Of a DNA stretch of 64,000 nt, positions 55,336 to 64,000 are shown piece after piece. The position numbers and the translations under genes were made by a program. How positions within the stretch are numbered: position 1 is the stretch's first letter; each line of letters starts with the position of its first letter. The stretch comes from CBCYMI01 sp965183855 (lineage in GTDB: Bacteria > Pseudomonadota > Alphaproteobacteria > Caulobacterales > Maricaulaceae). Location: NCBI GenBank assembly GCA_965183855.1, contig CBCYMI010000042.1:1-64000 (forward strand), written 5' to 3'. The notes beneath the pieces are model-generated. The model was not told the DNA's origin. It made no database searches and worked only from the letters and a program-made list of their open reading frames with translations.

Positions 55336-57137
55336 CACCATCTCCGTTCAAATTTTCTTCTTAAATAAACGGCCAATAAATTCAAAATAATAACCATTAA
55401 TAAAAGCACTAATATCGCAGCTGCGGTTCTTTGTTCAAATGCTCTTTCCGCAGAATCAGACCATATATAAACTTGTACAGGCATCACAGTTGAAGCAGAA
55501 ACAAAACTCTCTGAAACATGAGACGCCGATTGCCAAAGACCAGATAAAAAATTACCAGCTTCAGAAAATTCAGTAATAAAAGGTGGTAAATCCGCAATAA
55601 AAGCAACCATGCCAATCATCAATAAAGGAGCCGTCTCTCCCATAGCCTGAGCCAGACCAATAATCGAACCTGTCATAATACCTGGTAAAGCCAAAGGAAG
55701 AACATGTCCAAATACAGTTTGTACTTTAGACGCTCCAATCCCTAATGCCGCCTCTCTAATAGAAAGAGGAACCGCTTTAATTGCAACGCGAGATGAAATA
55801 ATAATCGTTGGCAAAGTCATTAAAGATAAAACAATTCCTCCAATTAATGGCGTTGATCTTGGCAAATGTATAAAATTAATAAAAATAGCCGCTCCCAAAA
55901 GACCAAATACAATGGATGGAACCGCAGCCAGATTATTAATATTAACTTCCAGAATATCTGTTATACGATTCTTAGGAGCAAATTCTTCTAAATAAACAGC
56001 CGCACCAACACCAATTGGAATCGCCAGCCCCATTGTTACAATAATCGTCATAACAGAGCCCCAAAAAGCCGCTGCAATTCCTGCAAGTTCAGGCTCTTTC
56101 GAATTTGCATTCAAAAATAAATACCGATTAAAAACTTTTTTAACCATTCCTCTTTCTTTAAATGTTTCTAGCCAAATAATCTGTTGATCAGAAAATCGTC
56201 TGTTTGCTTCTGGTTTTTTTATTTCTATCAATTCCCATTTTCCTGAAGGAATCGACCATGTTTCTGAACGCTCCTTCATTCCTTGATTAACCAATTTAGA
56301 GTTGTCCATAATGTTTTTCTTATCATAATCTTTGTTCAAACTGCCAAATGGTAATAAAACGAGTCCCGTCGCATGATCCTGTGCAAGATAATTGAGCTTA
56401 ACAATACCTCCTTTGACCTTTATTAAAAAACTGGGCATTGTTTTAGTTAATTCTGTTTCTTTTAAAGATTTCAACTTTTGAATATCAGAATTTTCTTGCC
56501 ATTTATTTTGATCCTCGGATTGTTCAATAATCTGATCCATTAATTCTGAAAACGAAGAACTGGAAATTTGGATATAAACGGGAGATTTATAGCTTCCTTC
56601 TCCTTTTAATGACATGTTTATTTCTGTCTTCGGAGCATGTTCAATATATGTTTCACTTCTGCTCTTAAGATATAATTCTGCATGATCGGATACAGGCATG
56701 GAAAATTGATATTTCTGACCAATCAAATCAGGATTTTTAACAACTTTTTTTAAAAGAGAAGATGTATTAATCGATGCATATAAATTAAATAAAGCCCTTA
56801 ATTCTGTTCTTGACTGAACTTCTGGGAATTCTTCTTGAAAGGCATTTCTTAAAATTGCACCATAATTCCCTCTTCTTATACTCGCTTCTGTTTTTGTTCC
56901 TTTAGGATCTGCAGAGACAGGATCTAAATATAGATCAAATGTATATTCATATGTCCAAAAAGCCTGCCATCCCTGCTGAACAATTCTGGATATTAAAATA
57001 AAAAGTGCAAGAACAGCAAAACCAATTGCAATCATGGAACATAGTTTAAAAACCATCTCTGATTTATAACGTTTTGCCAAACGTTTTTCTACAATCTCAC
57101 GAATAGGAGGCGTTTTTTTATTAACAATATCAGTCAT
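55335..57137 (-). CDS. pstA: phosphate ABC transporter permease PstA
   Basis: 600 residues. The C-terminal ~210 residues are the permease core: AAFWGSVMTIIVTMGLAIPI, AVYLEEFAPKNRITDILEVN, and the EAA-type coupling loop REAALGIGASKVQTVFGHVL-ALPGIMTG. The first ~390 residues hold one N-terminal transmembrane helix and a large soluble, presumably periplasmic, insert (DUF3333 type), which is usual in alphaproteobacterial PstA and explains the length. The chosen ATG at 57137 overlaps the pstC stop by eight bases; a TTG 36 bases upstream is less likely. With PstC it forms the membrane channel for phosphate. Confidence 0.94.
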   Translation of the reverse strand: MTDIVNKKTPPIREIVEKRLAKRYKSEMVFKLCSMIAIGFAVLALFILISRIVQQGWQAFWTYEYTFDLYLDPVSADPKGTKTEASIRRGNYGAILRNAFQEEFPEVQSRTELRALFNLYASINTSSLLKKVVKNPDLIGQKYQFSMPVSDHAELYLKSRSETYIEHAPKTEINMSLKGEGSYKSPVYIQISSSSFSELMDQIIEQSEDQNKWQENSDIQKLKSLKETELTKTMPSFLIKVKGGIVKLNYLAQDHATGLVLLPFGSLNKDYDKKNIMDNSKLVNQGMKERSETWSIPSGKWELIEIKKPEANRRFSDQQIIWLETFKERGMVKKVFNRYLFLNANSKEPELAGIAAAFWGSVMTIIVTMGLAIPIGVGAAVYLEEFAPKNRITDILEVNINNLAAVPSIVFGLLGAAIFINFIHLPRSTPLIGGIVLSLMTLPTIIISSRVAIKAVPLSIREAALGIGASKVQTVFGHVLPLALPGIMTGSIIGLAQAMGETAPLLMIGMVAFIADLPPFITEFSEAGNFLSGLWQSASHVSESFVSASTVMPVQVYIWSDSAERAFEQRTAAAILVLLLMVIILNLLAVYLRRKFERRW

Positions 57138-58506
57138 ATTTTTCTCGATACTTTCGTTCAATTTGAAGAGCAATCACATTTAGAACCAATGTAAAAAAGA
57201 ATAAAACCAGCCCTAGGGCAAAAGCAGAAAGTGTCTTGGGGCTATCAAAAGCATCATCTCCTGTAATCAATGCAACAATCTGTACCGTGATTGTTGTTAC
57301 ACTATCAAGAGGGTTTGCCGTAATATTAGCTGCCTGACCTGCCGCCATCACAACAATCATCGTTTCTCCAACGGCTCTTGATACTGCCAAAAGCAATGCG
57401 CCAATAATACCAGGAAGGGCGGCTGGAAAAACAACCCCTTTAACCGTTTCTGATTTGGTAGAACCCAATGCATAAGAACCATCCCTTAAACTCTGAGGAA
57501 CCGCATGAATAATATCATCAGACAGAGAAGAAACAAAAGGAATAATCATAAGCCCCATCACAACACCTGCCGATAATGCATTGCGTGATGATGCTTCTAT
57601 TCCAACAGATTCTGCGAGATTTCTAACCAAAGGAGCAATTGTTAAAGCTGCAAAAAAGCCATACACAACGGTTGGAATTCCTGCCAATATTTCCAAAATA
57701 GGTTTAATATATTTTCTTGCCCCTCTGCTGGCATATTCTGAAAGGTAAATTGCCGAAAAAAGACCAACAGGACCTGCAACAAAAAGTGCGATTAAAGTAA
57801 TTAGACTCGTTCCATAAAAAAGCGGAACAGCACCAAAAGCACCTTTTTGTCCAATTTGATCTTCCCTTAAAGCAGTTTGTGGAGACCATTGCGTTCCAAA
57901 AAGAAAATCAAGTAGGTTGACATGGTCAAAAAACTTAAGACTTTCCCAAAACAAGGAGATAAAAATACCTATGGTTGTGACAATTGCAATAAAAGAACAA
58001 AGAATTAACAGGCTTAGCAAATATCGTTCAACAAAAACACGTGCCCGAAACGCTTTCTTGATTCTAAAAAAAGCCCAAATTCCAAATCCTAAAGCTAAAA
58101 TAATAGTTAAAACGCCAACCATAAGATGAATTCTATCTACCATTTCGGAGATATAATTGATAACAGAATCCATGTTTGGATCTCTGTTTATAATATTGGT
58201 TTTTATAATGATGTTTGCTTTGCTTAACATTTCCTGCTTTGTTAGCCCTGTACCCTCAAGATAAGAAAGCGGAAAAAAAAGAGAAACAAGTTTATTAACA
58301 ATAAAAGAATTTAAAAATTGGTATCCTAATAAAAAAATGAGACCAGGAATTAATACCCAAAATGCAACAAATCTTCCATGATAAATAGGCAAAGAATGCA
58401 TTTTCTGCTTTTGATCAATATTCTTTATATAAAAAACAGCTTTCTTTTTCCCGATATAGTAAAACAGAAAAGAAACTGAAATCAATAAAAGCAATAATAA
58501 TGCCAT
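57130..58506 (-). CDS. pstC: phosphate ABC transporter permease PstC
   Basis: 458 residues, with an extra N-terminal part of about 160 residues (two helices and a soluble segment) as in alphaproteobacterial PstC. The permease domain includes GLFSAIYLSEYASRGARKYI, ILEILAGIPTVVYGFFAALT, the coupling loop DGSYALGSTKSETVKGVVFP and ALLLAVSRAVGETMIVVMAA. ATG 58506 follows AGGGG at seven bases. A Pho box lies about 90 bases upstream. The gene for the phosphate-binding protein PstS, expected directly before it, is missing: phoR is the next gene on this side, some 600 bases away. Confidence 0.95.
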   Translation of the reverse strand: MALLLLLLISVSFLFYYIGKKKAVFYIKNIDQKQKMHSLPIYHGRFVAFWVLIPGLIFLLGYQFLNSFIVNKLVSLFFPLSYLEGTGLTKQEMLSKANIIIKTNIINRDPNMDSVINYISEMVDRIHLMVGVLTIILALGFGIWAFFRIKKAFRARVFVERYLLSLLILCSFIAIVTTIGIFISLFWESLKFFDHVNLLDFLFGTQWSPQTALREDQIGQKGAFGAVPLFYGTSLITLIALFVAGPVGLFSAIYLSEYASRGARKYIKPILEILAGIPTVVYGFFAALTIAPLVRNLAESVGIEASSRNALSAGVVMGLMIIPFVSSLSDDIIHAVPQSLRDGSYALGSTKSETVKGVVFPAALPGIIGALLLAVSRAVGETMIVVMAAGQAANITANPLDSVTTITVQIVALITGDDAFDSPKTLSAFALGLVLFFFTLVLNVIALQIERKYREKYD

Positions 58507-58592
58507 TTATATCCCCTTACAAAGGTCCAAGCTCTCAAACCTGAACGAATATGTACAGCCTAATTTTTTATATATGCTTATAAAGACAATTT

Positions 58593-58610
58593 GTAACAGT
58601 TATATGACAA
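58593..58610 (-). promoter_or_regulatory. Pho box upstream of pstC
   Basis: On the minus strand TTGTCATATAACTGTTAC. It matches the PhoB-box pattern of two CTGTCAT-like 7-mers 11 bases apart with an AT-rich spacer (TTGTCAT-ATAA-CTGTTAC). It lies about 87 bases before the pstC start, a fitting place for activation by PhoB, which is encoded in the same operon. Confidence 0.75.
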
Positions 58611-58887
58611 AAGCAAAATCTTATAAAATTTTATGAATAAACCCATTTATAAATATAAAATCCGAGTGCTGATTTCAGGTTATCAAAACCTTCTGTATTT
58701 TATGATTTTCCGATATTTAAAAAAATCTCCCTTAAAAACCCTCTATACGCTATTCGTAAATGATCATAAAATTCTGAAAGACCAAATTTAGAAAAGCCTA
58801 AAGCAAATCTATCTTATGTTGAAACAAGAATGGTTCACAAAATAGATATGTTTTTTAATTTAGAAATAAATCATATTGTTTGCGTGA

Positions 58888-58956
58888 TAAAAAAACCAAA
58901 AACGCAATTGAAACCAATAAAACAATATATCAATTCATTAAATGGGATAGCCCTTA
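58888..58956 (+). mobile_element. terminal remnant of an IS1595-type element between phoR and pstC
   Basis: The text AAAACGCAATTGAAACCAAT, followed by AAAAC and ATATATCAATT, then AAATGGGATAGCCC, lines up with the complement of 21213-21285 (CCGCACTTGAAACCAATAAA, ATATATCAATT, AAATGGAACAGAGCC) apart from a gap of about nine bases. It is thus the outer end of the same kind of IS, in plus orientation. No transposase body can be traced beside it. The remaining DNA from 58611 to 59103 shows nothing else. Confidence 0.55.
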
Positions 58957-59103
58957 AAACAATCCTAAATCAGCATTGATTTCAGGGTCTATTATTCTTG
59001 GTATAATTTGTGCACTCATACACTTTAAGTGAAAATGATTTAGGCTTGATTGTTTTTATATAAACTTCCGTTAATAACTCTAATTTTAAACCAGAATACA
59101 ATA

Positions 59104-60564
59104 TTAACTTTCTTCCTTTTTTTCTAGTAATAAAACAGAAAATTCAGACCCTTTCTTAACCTCACTTTCTACGCTTAATCCACCTCTATGTCGACTAATA
59201 ATATGCTTTACAATCGCCAATCCAAGCCCTGTCCCAGAATGCTCCTTTTGATCTTGACCTTCTACACGATAAAATCGTTCTGCAAGCCTTGGTAGATAAT
59301 GTCTATCTATTCCATCTCCCCAATCTCTAACTTTTAATATCGTATAGCATGATTGCACTTTTTCTTGCTCTGACGCCAATGAAAATTGAGGCGGTGAAAG
59401 CAGATTAATCCGAACACTATTATCAGAGAGTTTATCTGTTTTCTTTTCCTCTTTCTTTTCCTCTGAAAAAACGGTTATTTGCTGAATATCATTATCTGTT
59501 TCTAAAGAAGAGAGCGCTTCTTGATAACCATTATGATGAGCGATTGCCTGAAGAGAGCATCCAGATTCCAATGTAATTCTAATTTTTTCCCCTTTCTTTG
59601 AATATTTTAATGCATTCTCAACCAGGTTTTGAACCACTTCGAGTAATTGATCATAATCTCCTCTTACATAATAAGGCTTTTGTTCCGAAATGACATTAAT
59701 CCTTTGCTGGCTTTGTTGCAAAATAGGATTTAAGGAATCCTTAATATCATTTACAATATTAACCAGATCAACCGTTTTTGTTGGCAAGATATGTTCGTTT
59801 AATTCTATCCTGCTTAACGACAATAAATCATCAATCAATCTTCTCATACGCTCTGCTTGCAAAGACATAATATCCAAAAACTTTCCTCTAGCCTCTACAT
59901 CTTCTTTTGCATGCCCTTTTAAGGTTTCAATAAATCCTGAAAGAGAAGCCAAAGGTGTTCTTAATTCATGGCTAGCATTAGCCAGAAAATCAGAACGCAT
60001 TCGATCCGTACGCCTAATCGAGGTTTCATCTCTTAAGATCAACATCACATAATCAGACTTCCTGACATGATTGTCAGAAACAATAAATGGAATAATAATT
60101 GCCTTCATATAAACTTCATAAGGCATGAATCTTGTAAAATTAACGATCGAGGATTTTTCATTCTCATATGCTTTTGACATTGTTTCCAATACTTCAGGAT
60201 GACGTAATATGGATGACAATAAATGTTCTTCTATATCTTCTCCTAATAAACTATGCGCAGCATGATTTGCCTGTTCTATACGTCCTGAGTGATTAACCAG
60301 TAAAATAGGATCAATATGATGTTCAAAAACAGAAGAAAAAGGAATAACAGAATGAGAAAAACTCTGTTGTTTATATCGATAATCCTTTTTTGAACTCTCC
60401 TCCTTATCTTTAGGCTTTTGTGTTGAAAAAGATAAAAATAATACAAAGCCAAAAAGCACAAGAGATATCATTAATAGCGTTGTTACAGGCGTTAACATCG
60501 AAAAAAGATATAGTATACCAATTCCAAAAAACACAATTAAGAATAAAATTAATAATCTGTACAT
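59104..60564 (-). CDS. phoR: phosphate regulon sensor histidine kinase PhoR
   Basis: 486 residues. Two adjoining N-terminal transmembrane segments (LLILFLIVFFGIGILYLF, TTLLMISLVLFGFVLFLSF) with no periplasmic domain, as in PhoR. A PAS domain follows (FEHHIDPILLVNHSGRIEQA). The HisKA box is DFLANASHELRTPLASLSGF with the phosphoacceptor His. The ATPase domain has N box QNLVENALKYSKKG, DWGDGID, and GTGLGLAIVKHIISRH. An acidic-basic insert of about 60 residues (around FSEEKKEEKKTDKLSD) lies between the N and G1 boxes and is unusual in length. The first in-frame codon is TTG (60570); ATG 60564 is preferred. It phosphorylates PhoB when phosphate is scarce. Confidence 0.93.
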   Translation of the reverse strand: MYRLLILFLIVFFGIGILYLFSMLTPVTTLLMISLVLFGFVLFLSFSTQKPKDKEESSKKDYRYKQQSFSHSVIPFSSVFEHHIDPILLVNHSGRIEQANHAAHSLLGEDIEEHLLSSILRHPEVLETMSKAYENEKSSIVNFTRFMPYEVYMKAIIIPFIVSDNHVRKSDYVMLILRDETSIRRTDRMRSDFLANASHELRTPLASLSGFIETLKGHAKEDVEARGKFLDIMSLQAERMRRLIDDLLSLSRIELNEHILPTKTVDLVNIVNDIKDSLNPILQQSQQRINVISEQKPYYVRGDYDQLLEVVQNLVENALKYSKKGEKIRITLESGCSLQAIAHHNGYQEALSSLETDNDIQQITVFSEEKKEEKKTDKLSDNSVRINLLSPPQFSLASEQEKVQSCYTILKVRDWGDGIDRHYLPRLAERFYRVEGQDQKEHSGTGLGLAIVKHIISRHRGGLSVESEVKKGSEFSVLLLEKKEES

Positions 60565-60877
60565 AAGCAATCACATTACAAAATAAAAATATAAAATAGA
60601 TCAATCCATAGAATAAAACCTGTTCTAAAAACAGGACTATACTATATATATTATAAAAATACTATAAAATGAATTGTTATTGATAAAATAGCCTATTCTC
60701 TTTAGGAAGATACAAACCTAATGAAACATTAACATAATTTAAGATGATTCAAATTATTTAATCTTTATATTTGTTTAAAGTGGGCAATAAAAAGCGCAAA
60801 TGAATTATATTCGCAGTAATTATTAAGAATTATGAATAAGGCGTCATTATAAATAAGGTGTATAAATAAGGTGTGGT
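60565..60877. other. divergent control region of phoR and the efflux operon
   Basis: About 310 AT-rich bases holding two promoters. TATACTATATATATTATAAA near 60639 is suitable -10 material, but no -35 or operator can be assigned with confidence. Confidence 0.4.
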
Positions 60878-62269
60878 ATGCAATATTTAAAACTTGTTTT
60901 GATAGCATGCTTTTGCTTAATTTCGGCCTGTACATTTTCTCCAAAAAGCTCATCTGTCCAAAAAAGCAAGCTCTCAGATACTCCTTATGAAAAAAGCCTG
61001 AATGTTGACTTTCTGGCTTCCGATTTTTTTTCTGGCATTCTCAAAGAAGAAGAAAATGAATTAAAAGCAATCTTGTTAGAGGCACTTAAAAACAATCATA
61101 ACCTTCAAAAAAAAATGCTTGATATTCAAAAAAGTTTTACTTTATACCAGCAAAGCCGTTCTTCTATATTTCCTTCCATTGATCTAGGATTAAACAGCCG
61201 ATACTCGGATACTGTTTCTCCTAAAAATCAGAGCACAAGGCAAACACAGCAAACTTACACCGCCTCTCTTTCTTCTGTATGGGAGATTGATTTATGGGGA
61301 AAAATAAGAGCAATGATGACCTCATCTGCACTGAATACAATCATAACCAAAGAAGCCTTTTATAATGCTCAACTTTCCTTAATGTCACAAACTGCACTCG
61401 AATGGTATGAACTTGTCAGAGCACAAAAATTAAAAACACTTAGTAAACTAAATTATCAAATTAAAAACCGATCTCTTCAAAAAACAAAAAAGCGGTTCTA
61501 TCTTGGAAACGCAAAAGGATCAGATATTCGAATTGCACAAACAGCTTTGGCAAATGCTCAAGCAACACAATCGCTTGCAGAAAACAATCTTCAAAACGTA
61601 AAAAGAAGACTGGAAGTATTATTAGGTCGGTACCCAATGGCAGAATTAACAGGAAAAACAGAACTCGCTGGACTGGCTGCGTTTTCCTTCAACGAACCTA
61701 TTCAGAACTATATTGAAAACCGTCCTGATATTCGCCAAACTGCCTTAAATATTAAAAGAGCAGGGCTGGATGTTGAAATTGCCAGAAAGTCTCTTTATCC
61801 TTCCCTTTCTCTTAAAGGGGATTTGTCTATTTCAGGCTTGAAAATAAATGATCTCTTTGATCTTGATCAATGGGCTGGAAATCTGGTTGCTTCACTGATA
61901 GCTCCTGTTTTTAATGGCGGTCGATTAAAAGCAAATATCAAACAAAAACAAATTAGTTATAAACAGGCTTTATTAGAATATGCTCAACAAGTATTAATCG
62001 CAGCTCAGGAAATTGAAGATAATCTTGAGAATGAAAAATGGCTTAAATATGAAGAGCAAGCCTATCAAAAAGCGTTCAAATCAGCGCTTAGTGCCTATAA
62101 ACAGGTTGAGCAACAATATAATGAAGGATTGGTCACAATCTTTGATCTATTATCCTCTCAAAGTCAACGAATTCAAGCAGAACAGAATTTAATTAATATA
62201 CAAACAAACCGAATTAAAAATAGAATCAAAACCAAAATTTCACTCGGAGGCGTCTTTAAGATACATTAA
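60878..62269 (+). CDS. RND efflux outer-membrane lipoprotein (NodT/OprM family)
   Basis: 463 residues. MQYLKLVLIACFCLISAC is a lipoprotein signal with lipobox ISAC. TolC-type repeats follow: LKAILLEALKNNHNLQKKML, SSVWEIDLWGKIRAMMTSSA (the family xWExDLWGxxR signature), then LSQTALEWYELVRAQKLKT-like helices, RPDIRQTALNIKRAGLDVEI and SLIAPVFNGGRLKANIKQKQ, and EGLVTIFDLLSSQSQRIQAE. It would form a trimeric channel across the outer membrane and periplasm. It is the first gene of a three-gene RND operon, diverging from phoR. Confidence 0.93.
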   Translation: MQYLKLVLIACFCLISACTFSPKSSSVQKSKLSDTPYEKSLNVDFLASDFFSGILKEEENELKAILLEALKNNHNLQKKMLDIQKSFTLYQQSRSSIFPSIDLGLNSRYSDTVSPKNQSTRQTQQTYTASLSSVWEIDLWGKIRAMMTSSALNTIITKEAFYNAQLSLMSQTALEWYELVRAQKLKTLSKLNYQIKNRSLQKTKKRFYLGNAKGSDIRIAQTALANAQATQSLAENNLQNVKRRLEVLLGRYPMAELTGKTELAGLAAFSFNEPIQNYIENRPDIRQTALNIKRAGLDVEIARKSLYPSLSLKGDLSISGLKINDLFDLDQWAGNLVASLIAPVFNGGRLKANIKQKQISYKQALLEYAQQVLIAAQEIEDNLENEKWLKYEEQAYQKAFKSALSAYKQVEQQYNEGLVTIFDLLSSQSQRIQAEQNLINIQTNRIKNRIKTKISLGGVFKIH

Positions 62270-62389
62270 TGTGTTAACAATAGGGCAAATCTTTATCTTT
62301 AAAATAAAGAACTCATTTTCTGATCTGAAAAACATCTAAAAAATAAAATTCAGAAATAGAAAGACATTTAAAAAAGGATTATTACAATA

Positions 62390-63619
62390 ATGAAATTAGT
62401 AATACGCATACTTGTTTTAATTGCTCCTATTCTGTTGATTCTAATCACATTAGGTTTTGTTTCCATGCTAATGTCACAACACAAAAATCTGGAAAAAAGA
62501 AATGGTGAAGATATAAAAACATTTGTAACAGAGTATATCATAGCAAAACAAACCAATGAACAACTCCATATTGAAAGTCAGGGATTGGTTGAACCCAAAA
62601 CACAAATCGATCTGATTAGCGAAGTGGGAGGAATCATTATCTATCTTTCGGATCAATTCCAAAAAGGAGCAAGGTTTAAAAAAAGAGACACCCTCCTTAG
62701 AATTGAAGATAAGGATTACAAATCTTTATTGCTTAAGAAAAAAGCAAATTTAAAACTAGCAGAACAAGCATTAATCCGAGAACAAGCTGAAGCAGATATT
62801 GCCCTTCAGGACTGGAAAGAATATGGGGATCAGCAAAAGCCCTCAGATCTAGCATTAAGAAAACCACAATTAGAACAAGCAAGAGCTCAGATGCTGGCAG
62901 AGCAAGCAGAGGTTAGAAATGCAGAAATCCAATTGGAAAGAACCATTATCAAAGCTCCTTTTTCTGGACAAGTTCGAACAAAAAACGTTGATATTGGACA
63001 ATATGTAGGAATTGGAAAAGTATTAGGTCGTATTTTTTTTACAGATATTCTACAAGTTGAACTCCCCTTAACAGATCATGATCTTAGCCTGTTGGGCATC
63101 CCAATCACATTTCAAGCAAGTAAAAAAATACCTGGCCCCAATGTAACCTTATACGGAAATATCGCAAATAAAACGCATTATTGGGCGGGCGAGCTAACAC
63201 GAATTGATAGCGTGCTTGATAATGAAACACGGACAATACAAGCAATCATTGAAATAAAAATTCCTTATAATCAGCCTGAAGAACAAACCCCTCCTCTCAT
63301 TCCAGGCTTGTTTGTACATGGAATTATTGATGGTCGTAAGGTGAATCATATTTTTATTCTACCCGCTTCTGCTCTTCGTGAAAAAAACCTGATATATAAA
63401 ATTAATGATCAAAATGAAATTGTTATCCTTAAAACAAATGTAATTGCGATTGCACAAGATAAGGTTTTTGTAAAAGGGAATATCAAATCTGGAGATAAAA
63501 TTGCCATTACTCCTTTTTATAATGCCTATACTGGAATGAAGGTAACCCCGATTTTAAAAGAGAACCTAGAATCAAATACCAGAGTTCTAAACATAAACAA
63601 TGATTATATTACTCAGTAA
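62390..63619 (+). CDS. RND efflux periplasmic adaptor (membrane fusion protein)
   Basis: 409 residues. One N-terminal hydrophobic anchor (VLIAPILLILITLGFVSML). The lipoyl/hairpin domain is SQGLVEPKTQIDLISEVGGI, FKKRDTLLRIEDKDY, then a coiled hairpin (KANLKLAEQALIREQAEADI), the second lipoyl half IIKAPFSGQVRTKNVDIGQY, and beta-barrel/membrane-proximal parts (DSVLDNETRTIQAIIEI, PGLFVHGIIDG, IFILPASALREKN). Such adaptors link the inner-membrane RND pump to the outer-membrane channel. It lies 120 bases after the channel gene and 69 before the pump gene. Confidence 0.93.
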   Translation: MKLVIRILVLIAPILLILITLGFVSMLMSQHKNLEKRNGEDIKTFVTEYIIAKQTNEQLHIESQGLVEPKTQIDLISEVGGIIIYLSDQFQKGARFKKRDTLLRIEDKDYKSLLLKKKANLKLAEQALIREQAEADIALQDWKEYGDQQKPSDLALRKPQLEQARAQMLAEQAEVRNAEIQLERTIIKAPFSGQVRTKNVDIGQYVGIGKVLGRIFFTDILQVELPLTDHDLSLLGIPITFQASKKIPGPNVTLYGNIANKTHYWAGELTRIDSVLDNETRTIQAIIEIKIPYNQPEEQTPPLIPGLFVHGIIDGRKVNHIFILPASALREKNLIYKINDQNEIVILKTNVIAIAQDKVFVKGNIKSGDKIAITPFYNAYTGMKVTPILKENLESNTRVLNINNDYITQ

Positions 63620-63688
63620 AAATAATTAAAGGCATTCTACTGAGTCTAACTCAATATTGAGTAAACTGGCTATGATCAAGAGCAAACT

Positions 63689-64000
63689 ATGAAAAGCCTA
63701 ATTACATGGTGGGTTAACAATAAAATTGCTGGTAATATATTGATGATTTCAATTATTATTATAGGCTTTTTTACCTATTTCAATACTGGGAAAGAACCTT
63801 TTCCAAATGCAGTTCTTCCAATTGTCAATGTGAGTGTAAGCTGGCCTGGAGCCTCTCCCCAGGAAATAGAAGAGCAAATCCTTCTAAGATTGGAAAAAAA
63901 CTATATTGGCATTAATAATTTGAATAATATTTATTCCACAGCTTATGAAGGCTTTGGTCAGATAAAACTGGACGCTAAAGAAGGTACGTCAAGCAATGAA
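63689..64000 (+). CDS. RND efflux permease, 5' part only
   Basis: The first 104 codons of a long gene cut by the window end. MKSLITWWVNNKIAGNILMI is the opening of RND pumps of the AcrB/HAE superfamily, with a first helix and then PFPNAVLPIVNVSVSWPGAS and the conserved SPQEIEEQILLRLE, which begins the first porter domain. ATG 63689 was chosen because it gives the standard N-terminus. With the two genes before it, it completes a tripartite pump. The substrate cannot be told. Confidence 0.92.
   Translation, partial: MKSLITWWVNNKIAGNILMISIIIIGFFTYFNTGKEPFPNAVLPIVNVSVSWPGASPQEIEEQILLRLEKNYIGINNLNNIYSTAYEGFGQIKLDAKEGTSSNE

Overview
The window is an AT-rich stretch of a Gram-negative chromosome, most probably an alphaproteobacterium near the Rhodospirillales/Acetobacteraceae. 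The support is a gyrA-coaD-cyclophilin gene string, an alphaproteobacterial-type initiator tRNA, GyrA with Ala at the Escherichia coli Ser83 position, and a phoR/pst/phoU/phoB block. Low GC, long gene-free gaps, many broken genes and worn insertion sequences fit a host-associated lineage undergoing gene decay. The genus-level placement is inference.

Layout. 1-1448: end of a pterin cluster (QueD-like protein, pteridine-reductase-like SDR, FolB). 2447-6670 (minus): periplasmic cyclophilin, coaD, gyrA. 7193-17970: a giant two-partner-secretion-type adhesin with a lectin-like segment and many 81-residue MBG modules, split in two by a 3386-bp tandem duplication. 18225-21128: M16 metallopeptidase lipoprotein. 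21.2-23.0 kb: two worn IS1595-type elements. 24061: an HU protein. 25516-29612: a Fur-box-preceded operon with an outer-membrane protein, an FMN-binding protein, ApbE, a membrane protein and a PepSY/beta-barrel fusion, read here as an iron (ferric reductase) system.

29776-37682: histidine biosynthesis. A divergent IMPase-type histidinol-phosphatase gene faces a TrpR-family regulator and hisG-hisD-hisCB(fused)-hisH-hisA-hisF-hisIE, in enterobacterial-like order. 38.0-38.6 kb: remains of a TonB-dependent receptor and a beta-propeller phytase. 38781-42292: divergent katG and oxyR. 43264-45724: a decayed lipoprotein cluster (CsgG-like, PEGA-like, DUF4810, DUF799/GNA1162). 46050-47254: remains of a serine-recombinase element next to tRNA-fMet. 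47600-52559: M28 peptidase lipoprotein, glutathione S-transferase-like protein, thiC. 53010-60564 (minus): phosphate regulon phoR, pstC, pstA, pstB, phoU, phoB with a Pho box before pstC but no pstS. 60878-64000: a tripartite RND efflux operon running off the end.

The strongest points for follow-up are the adhesin duplication, whose collapse would restore one in-frame gene of 2463 residues, the inner-membrane/outer-membrane fusion in the iron operon, and the unusual fused and possibly transferred his operon.
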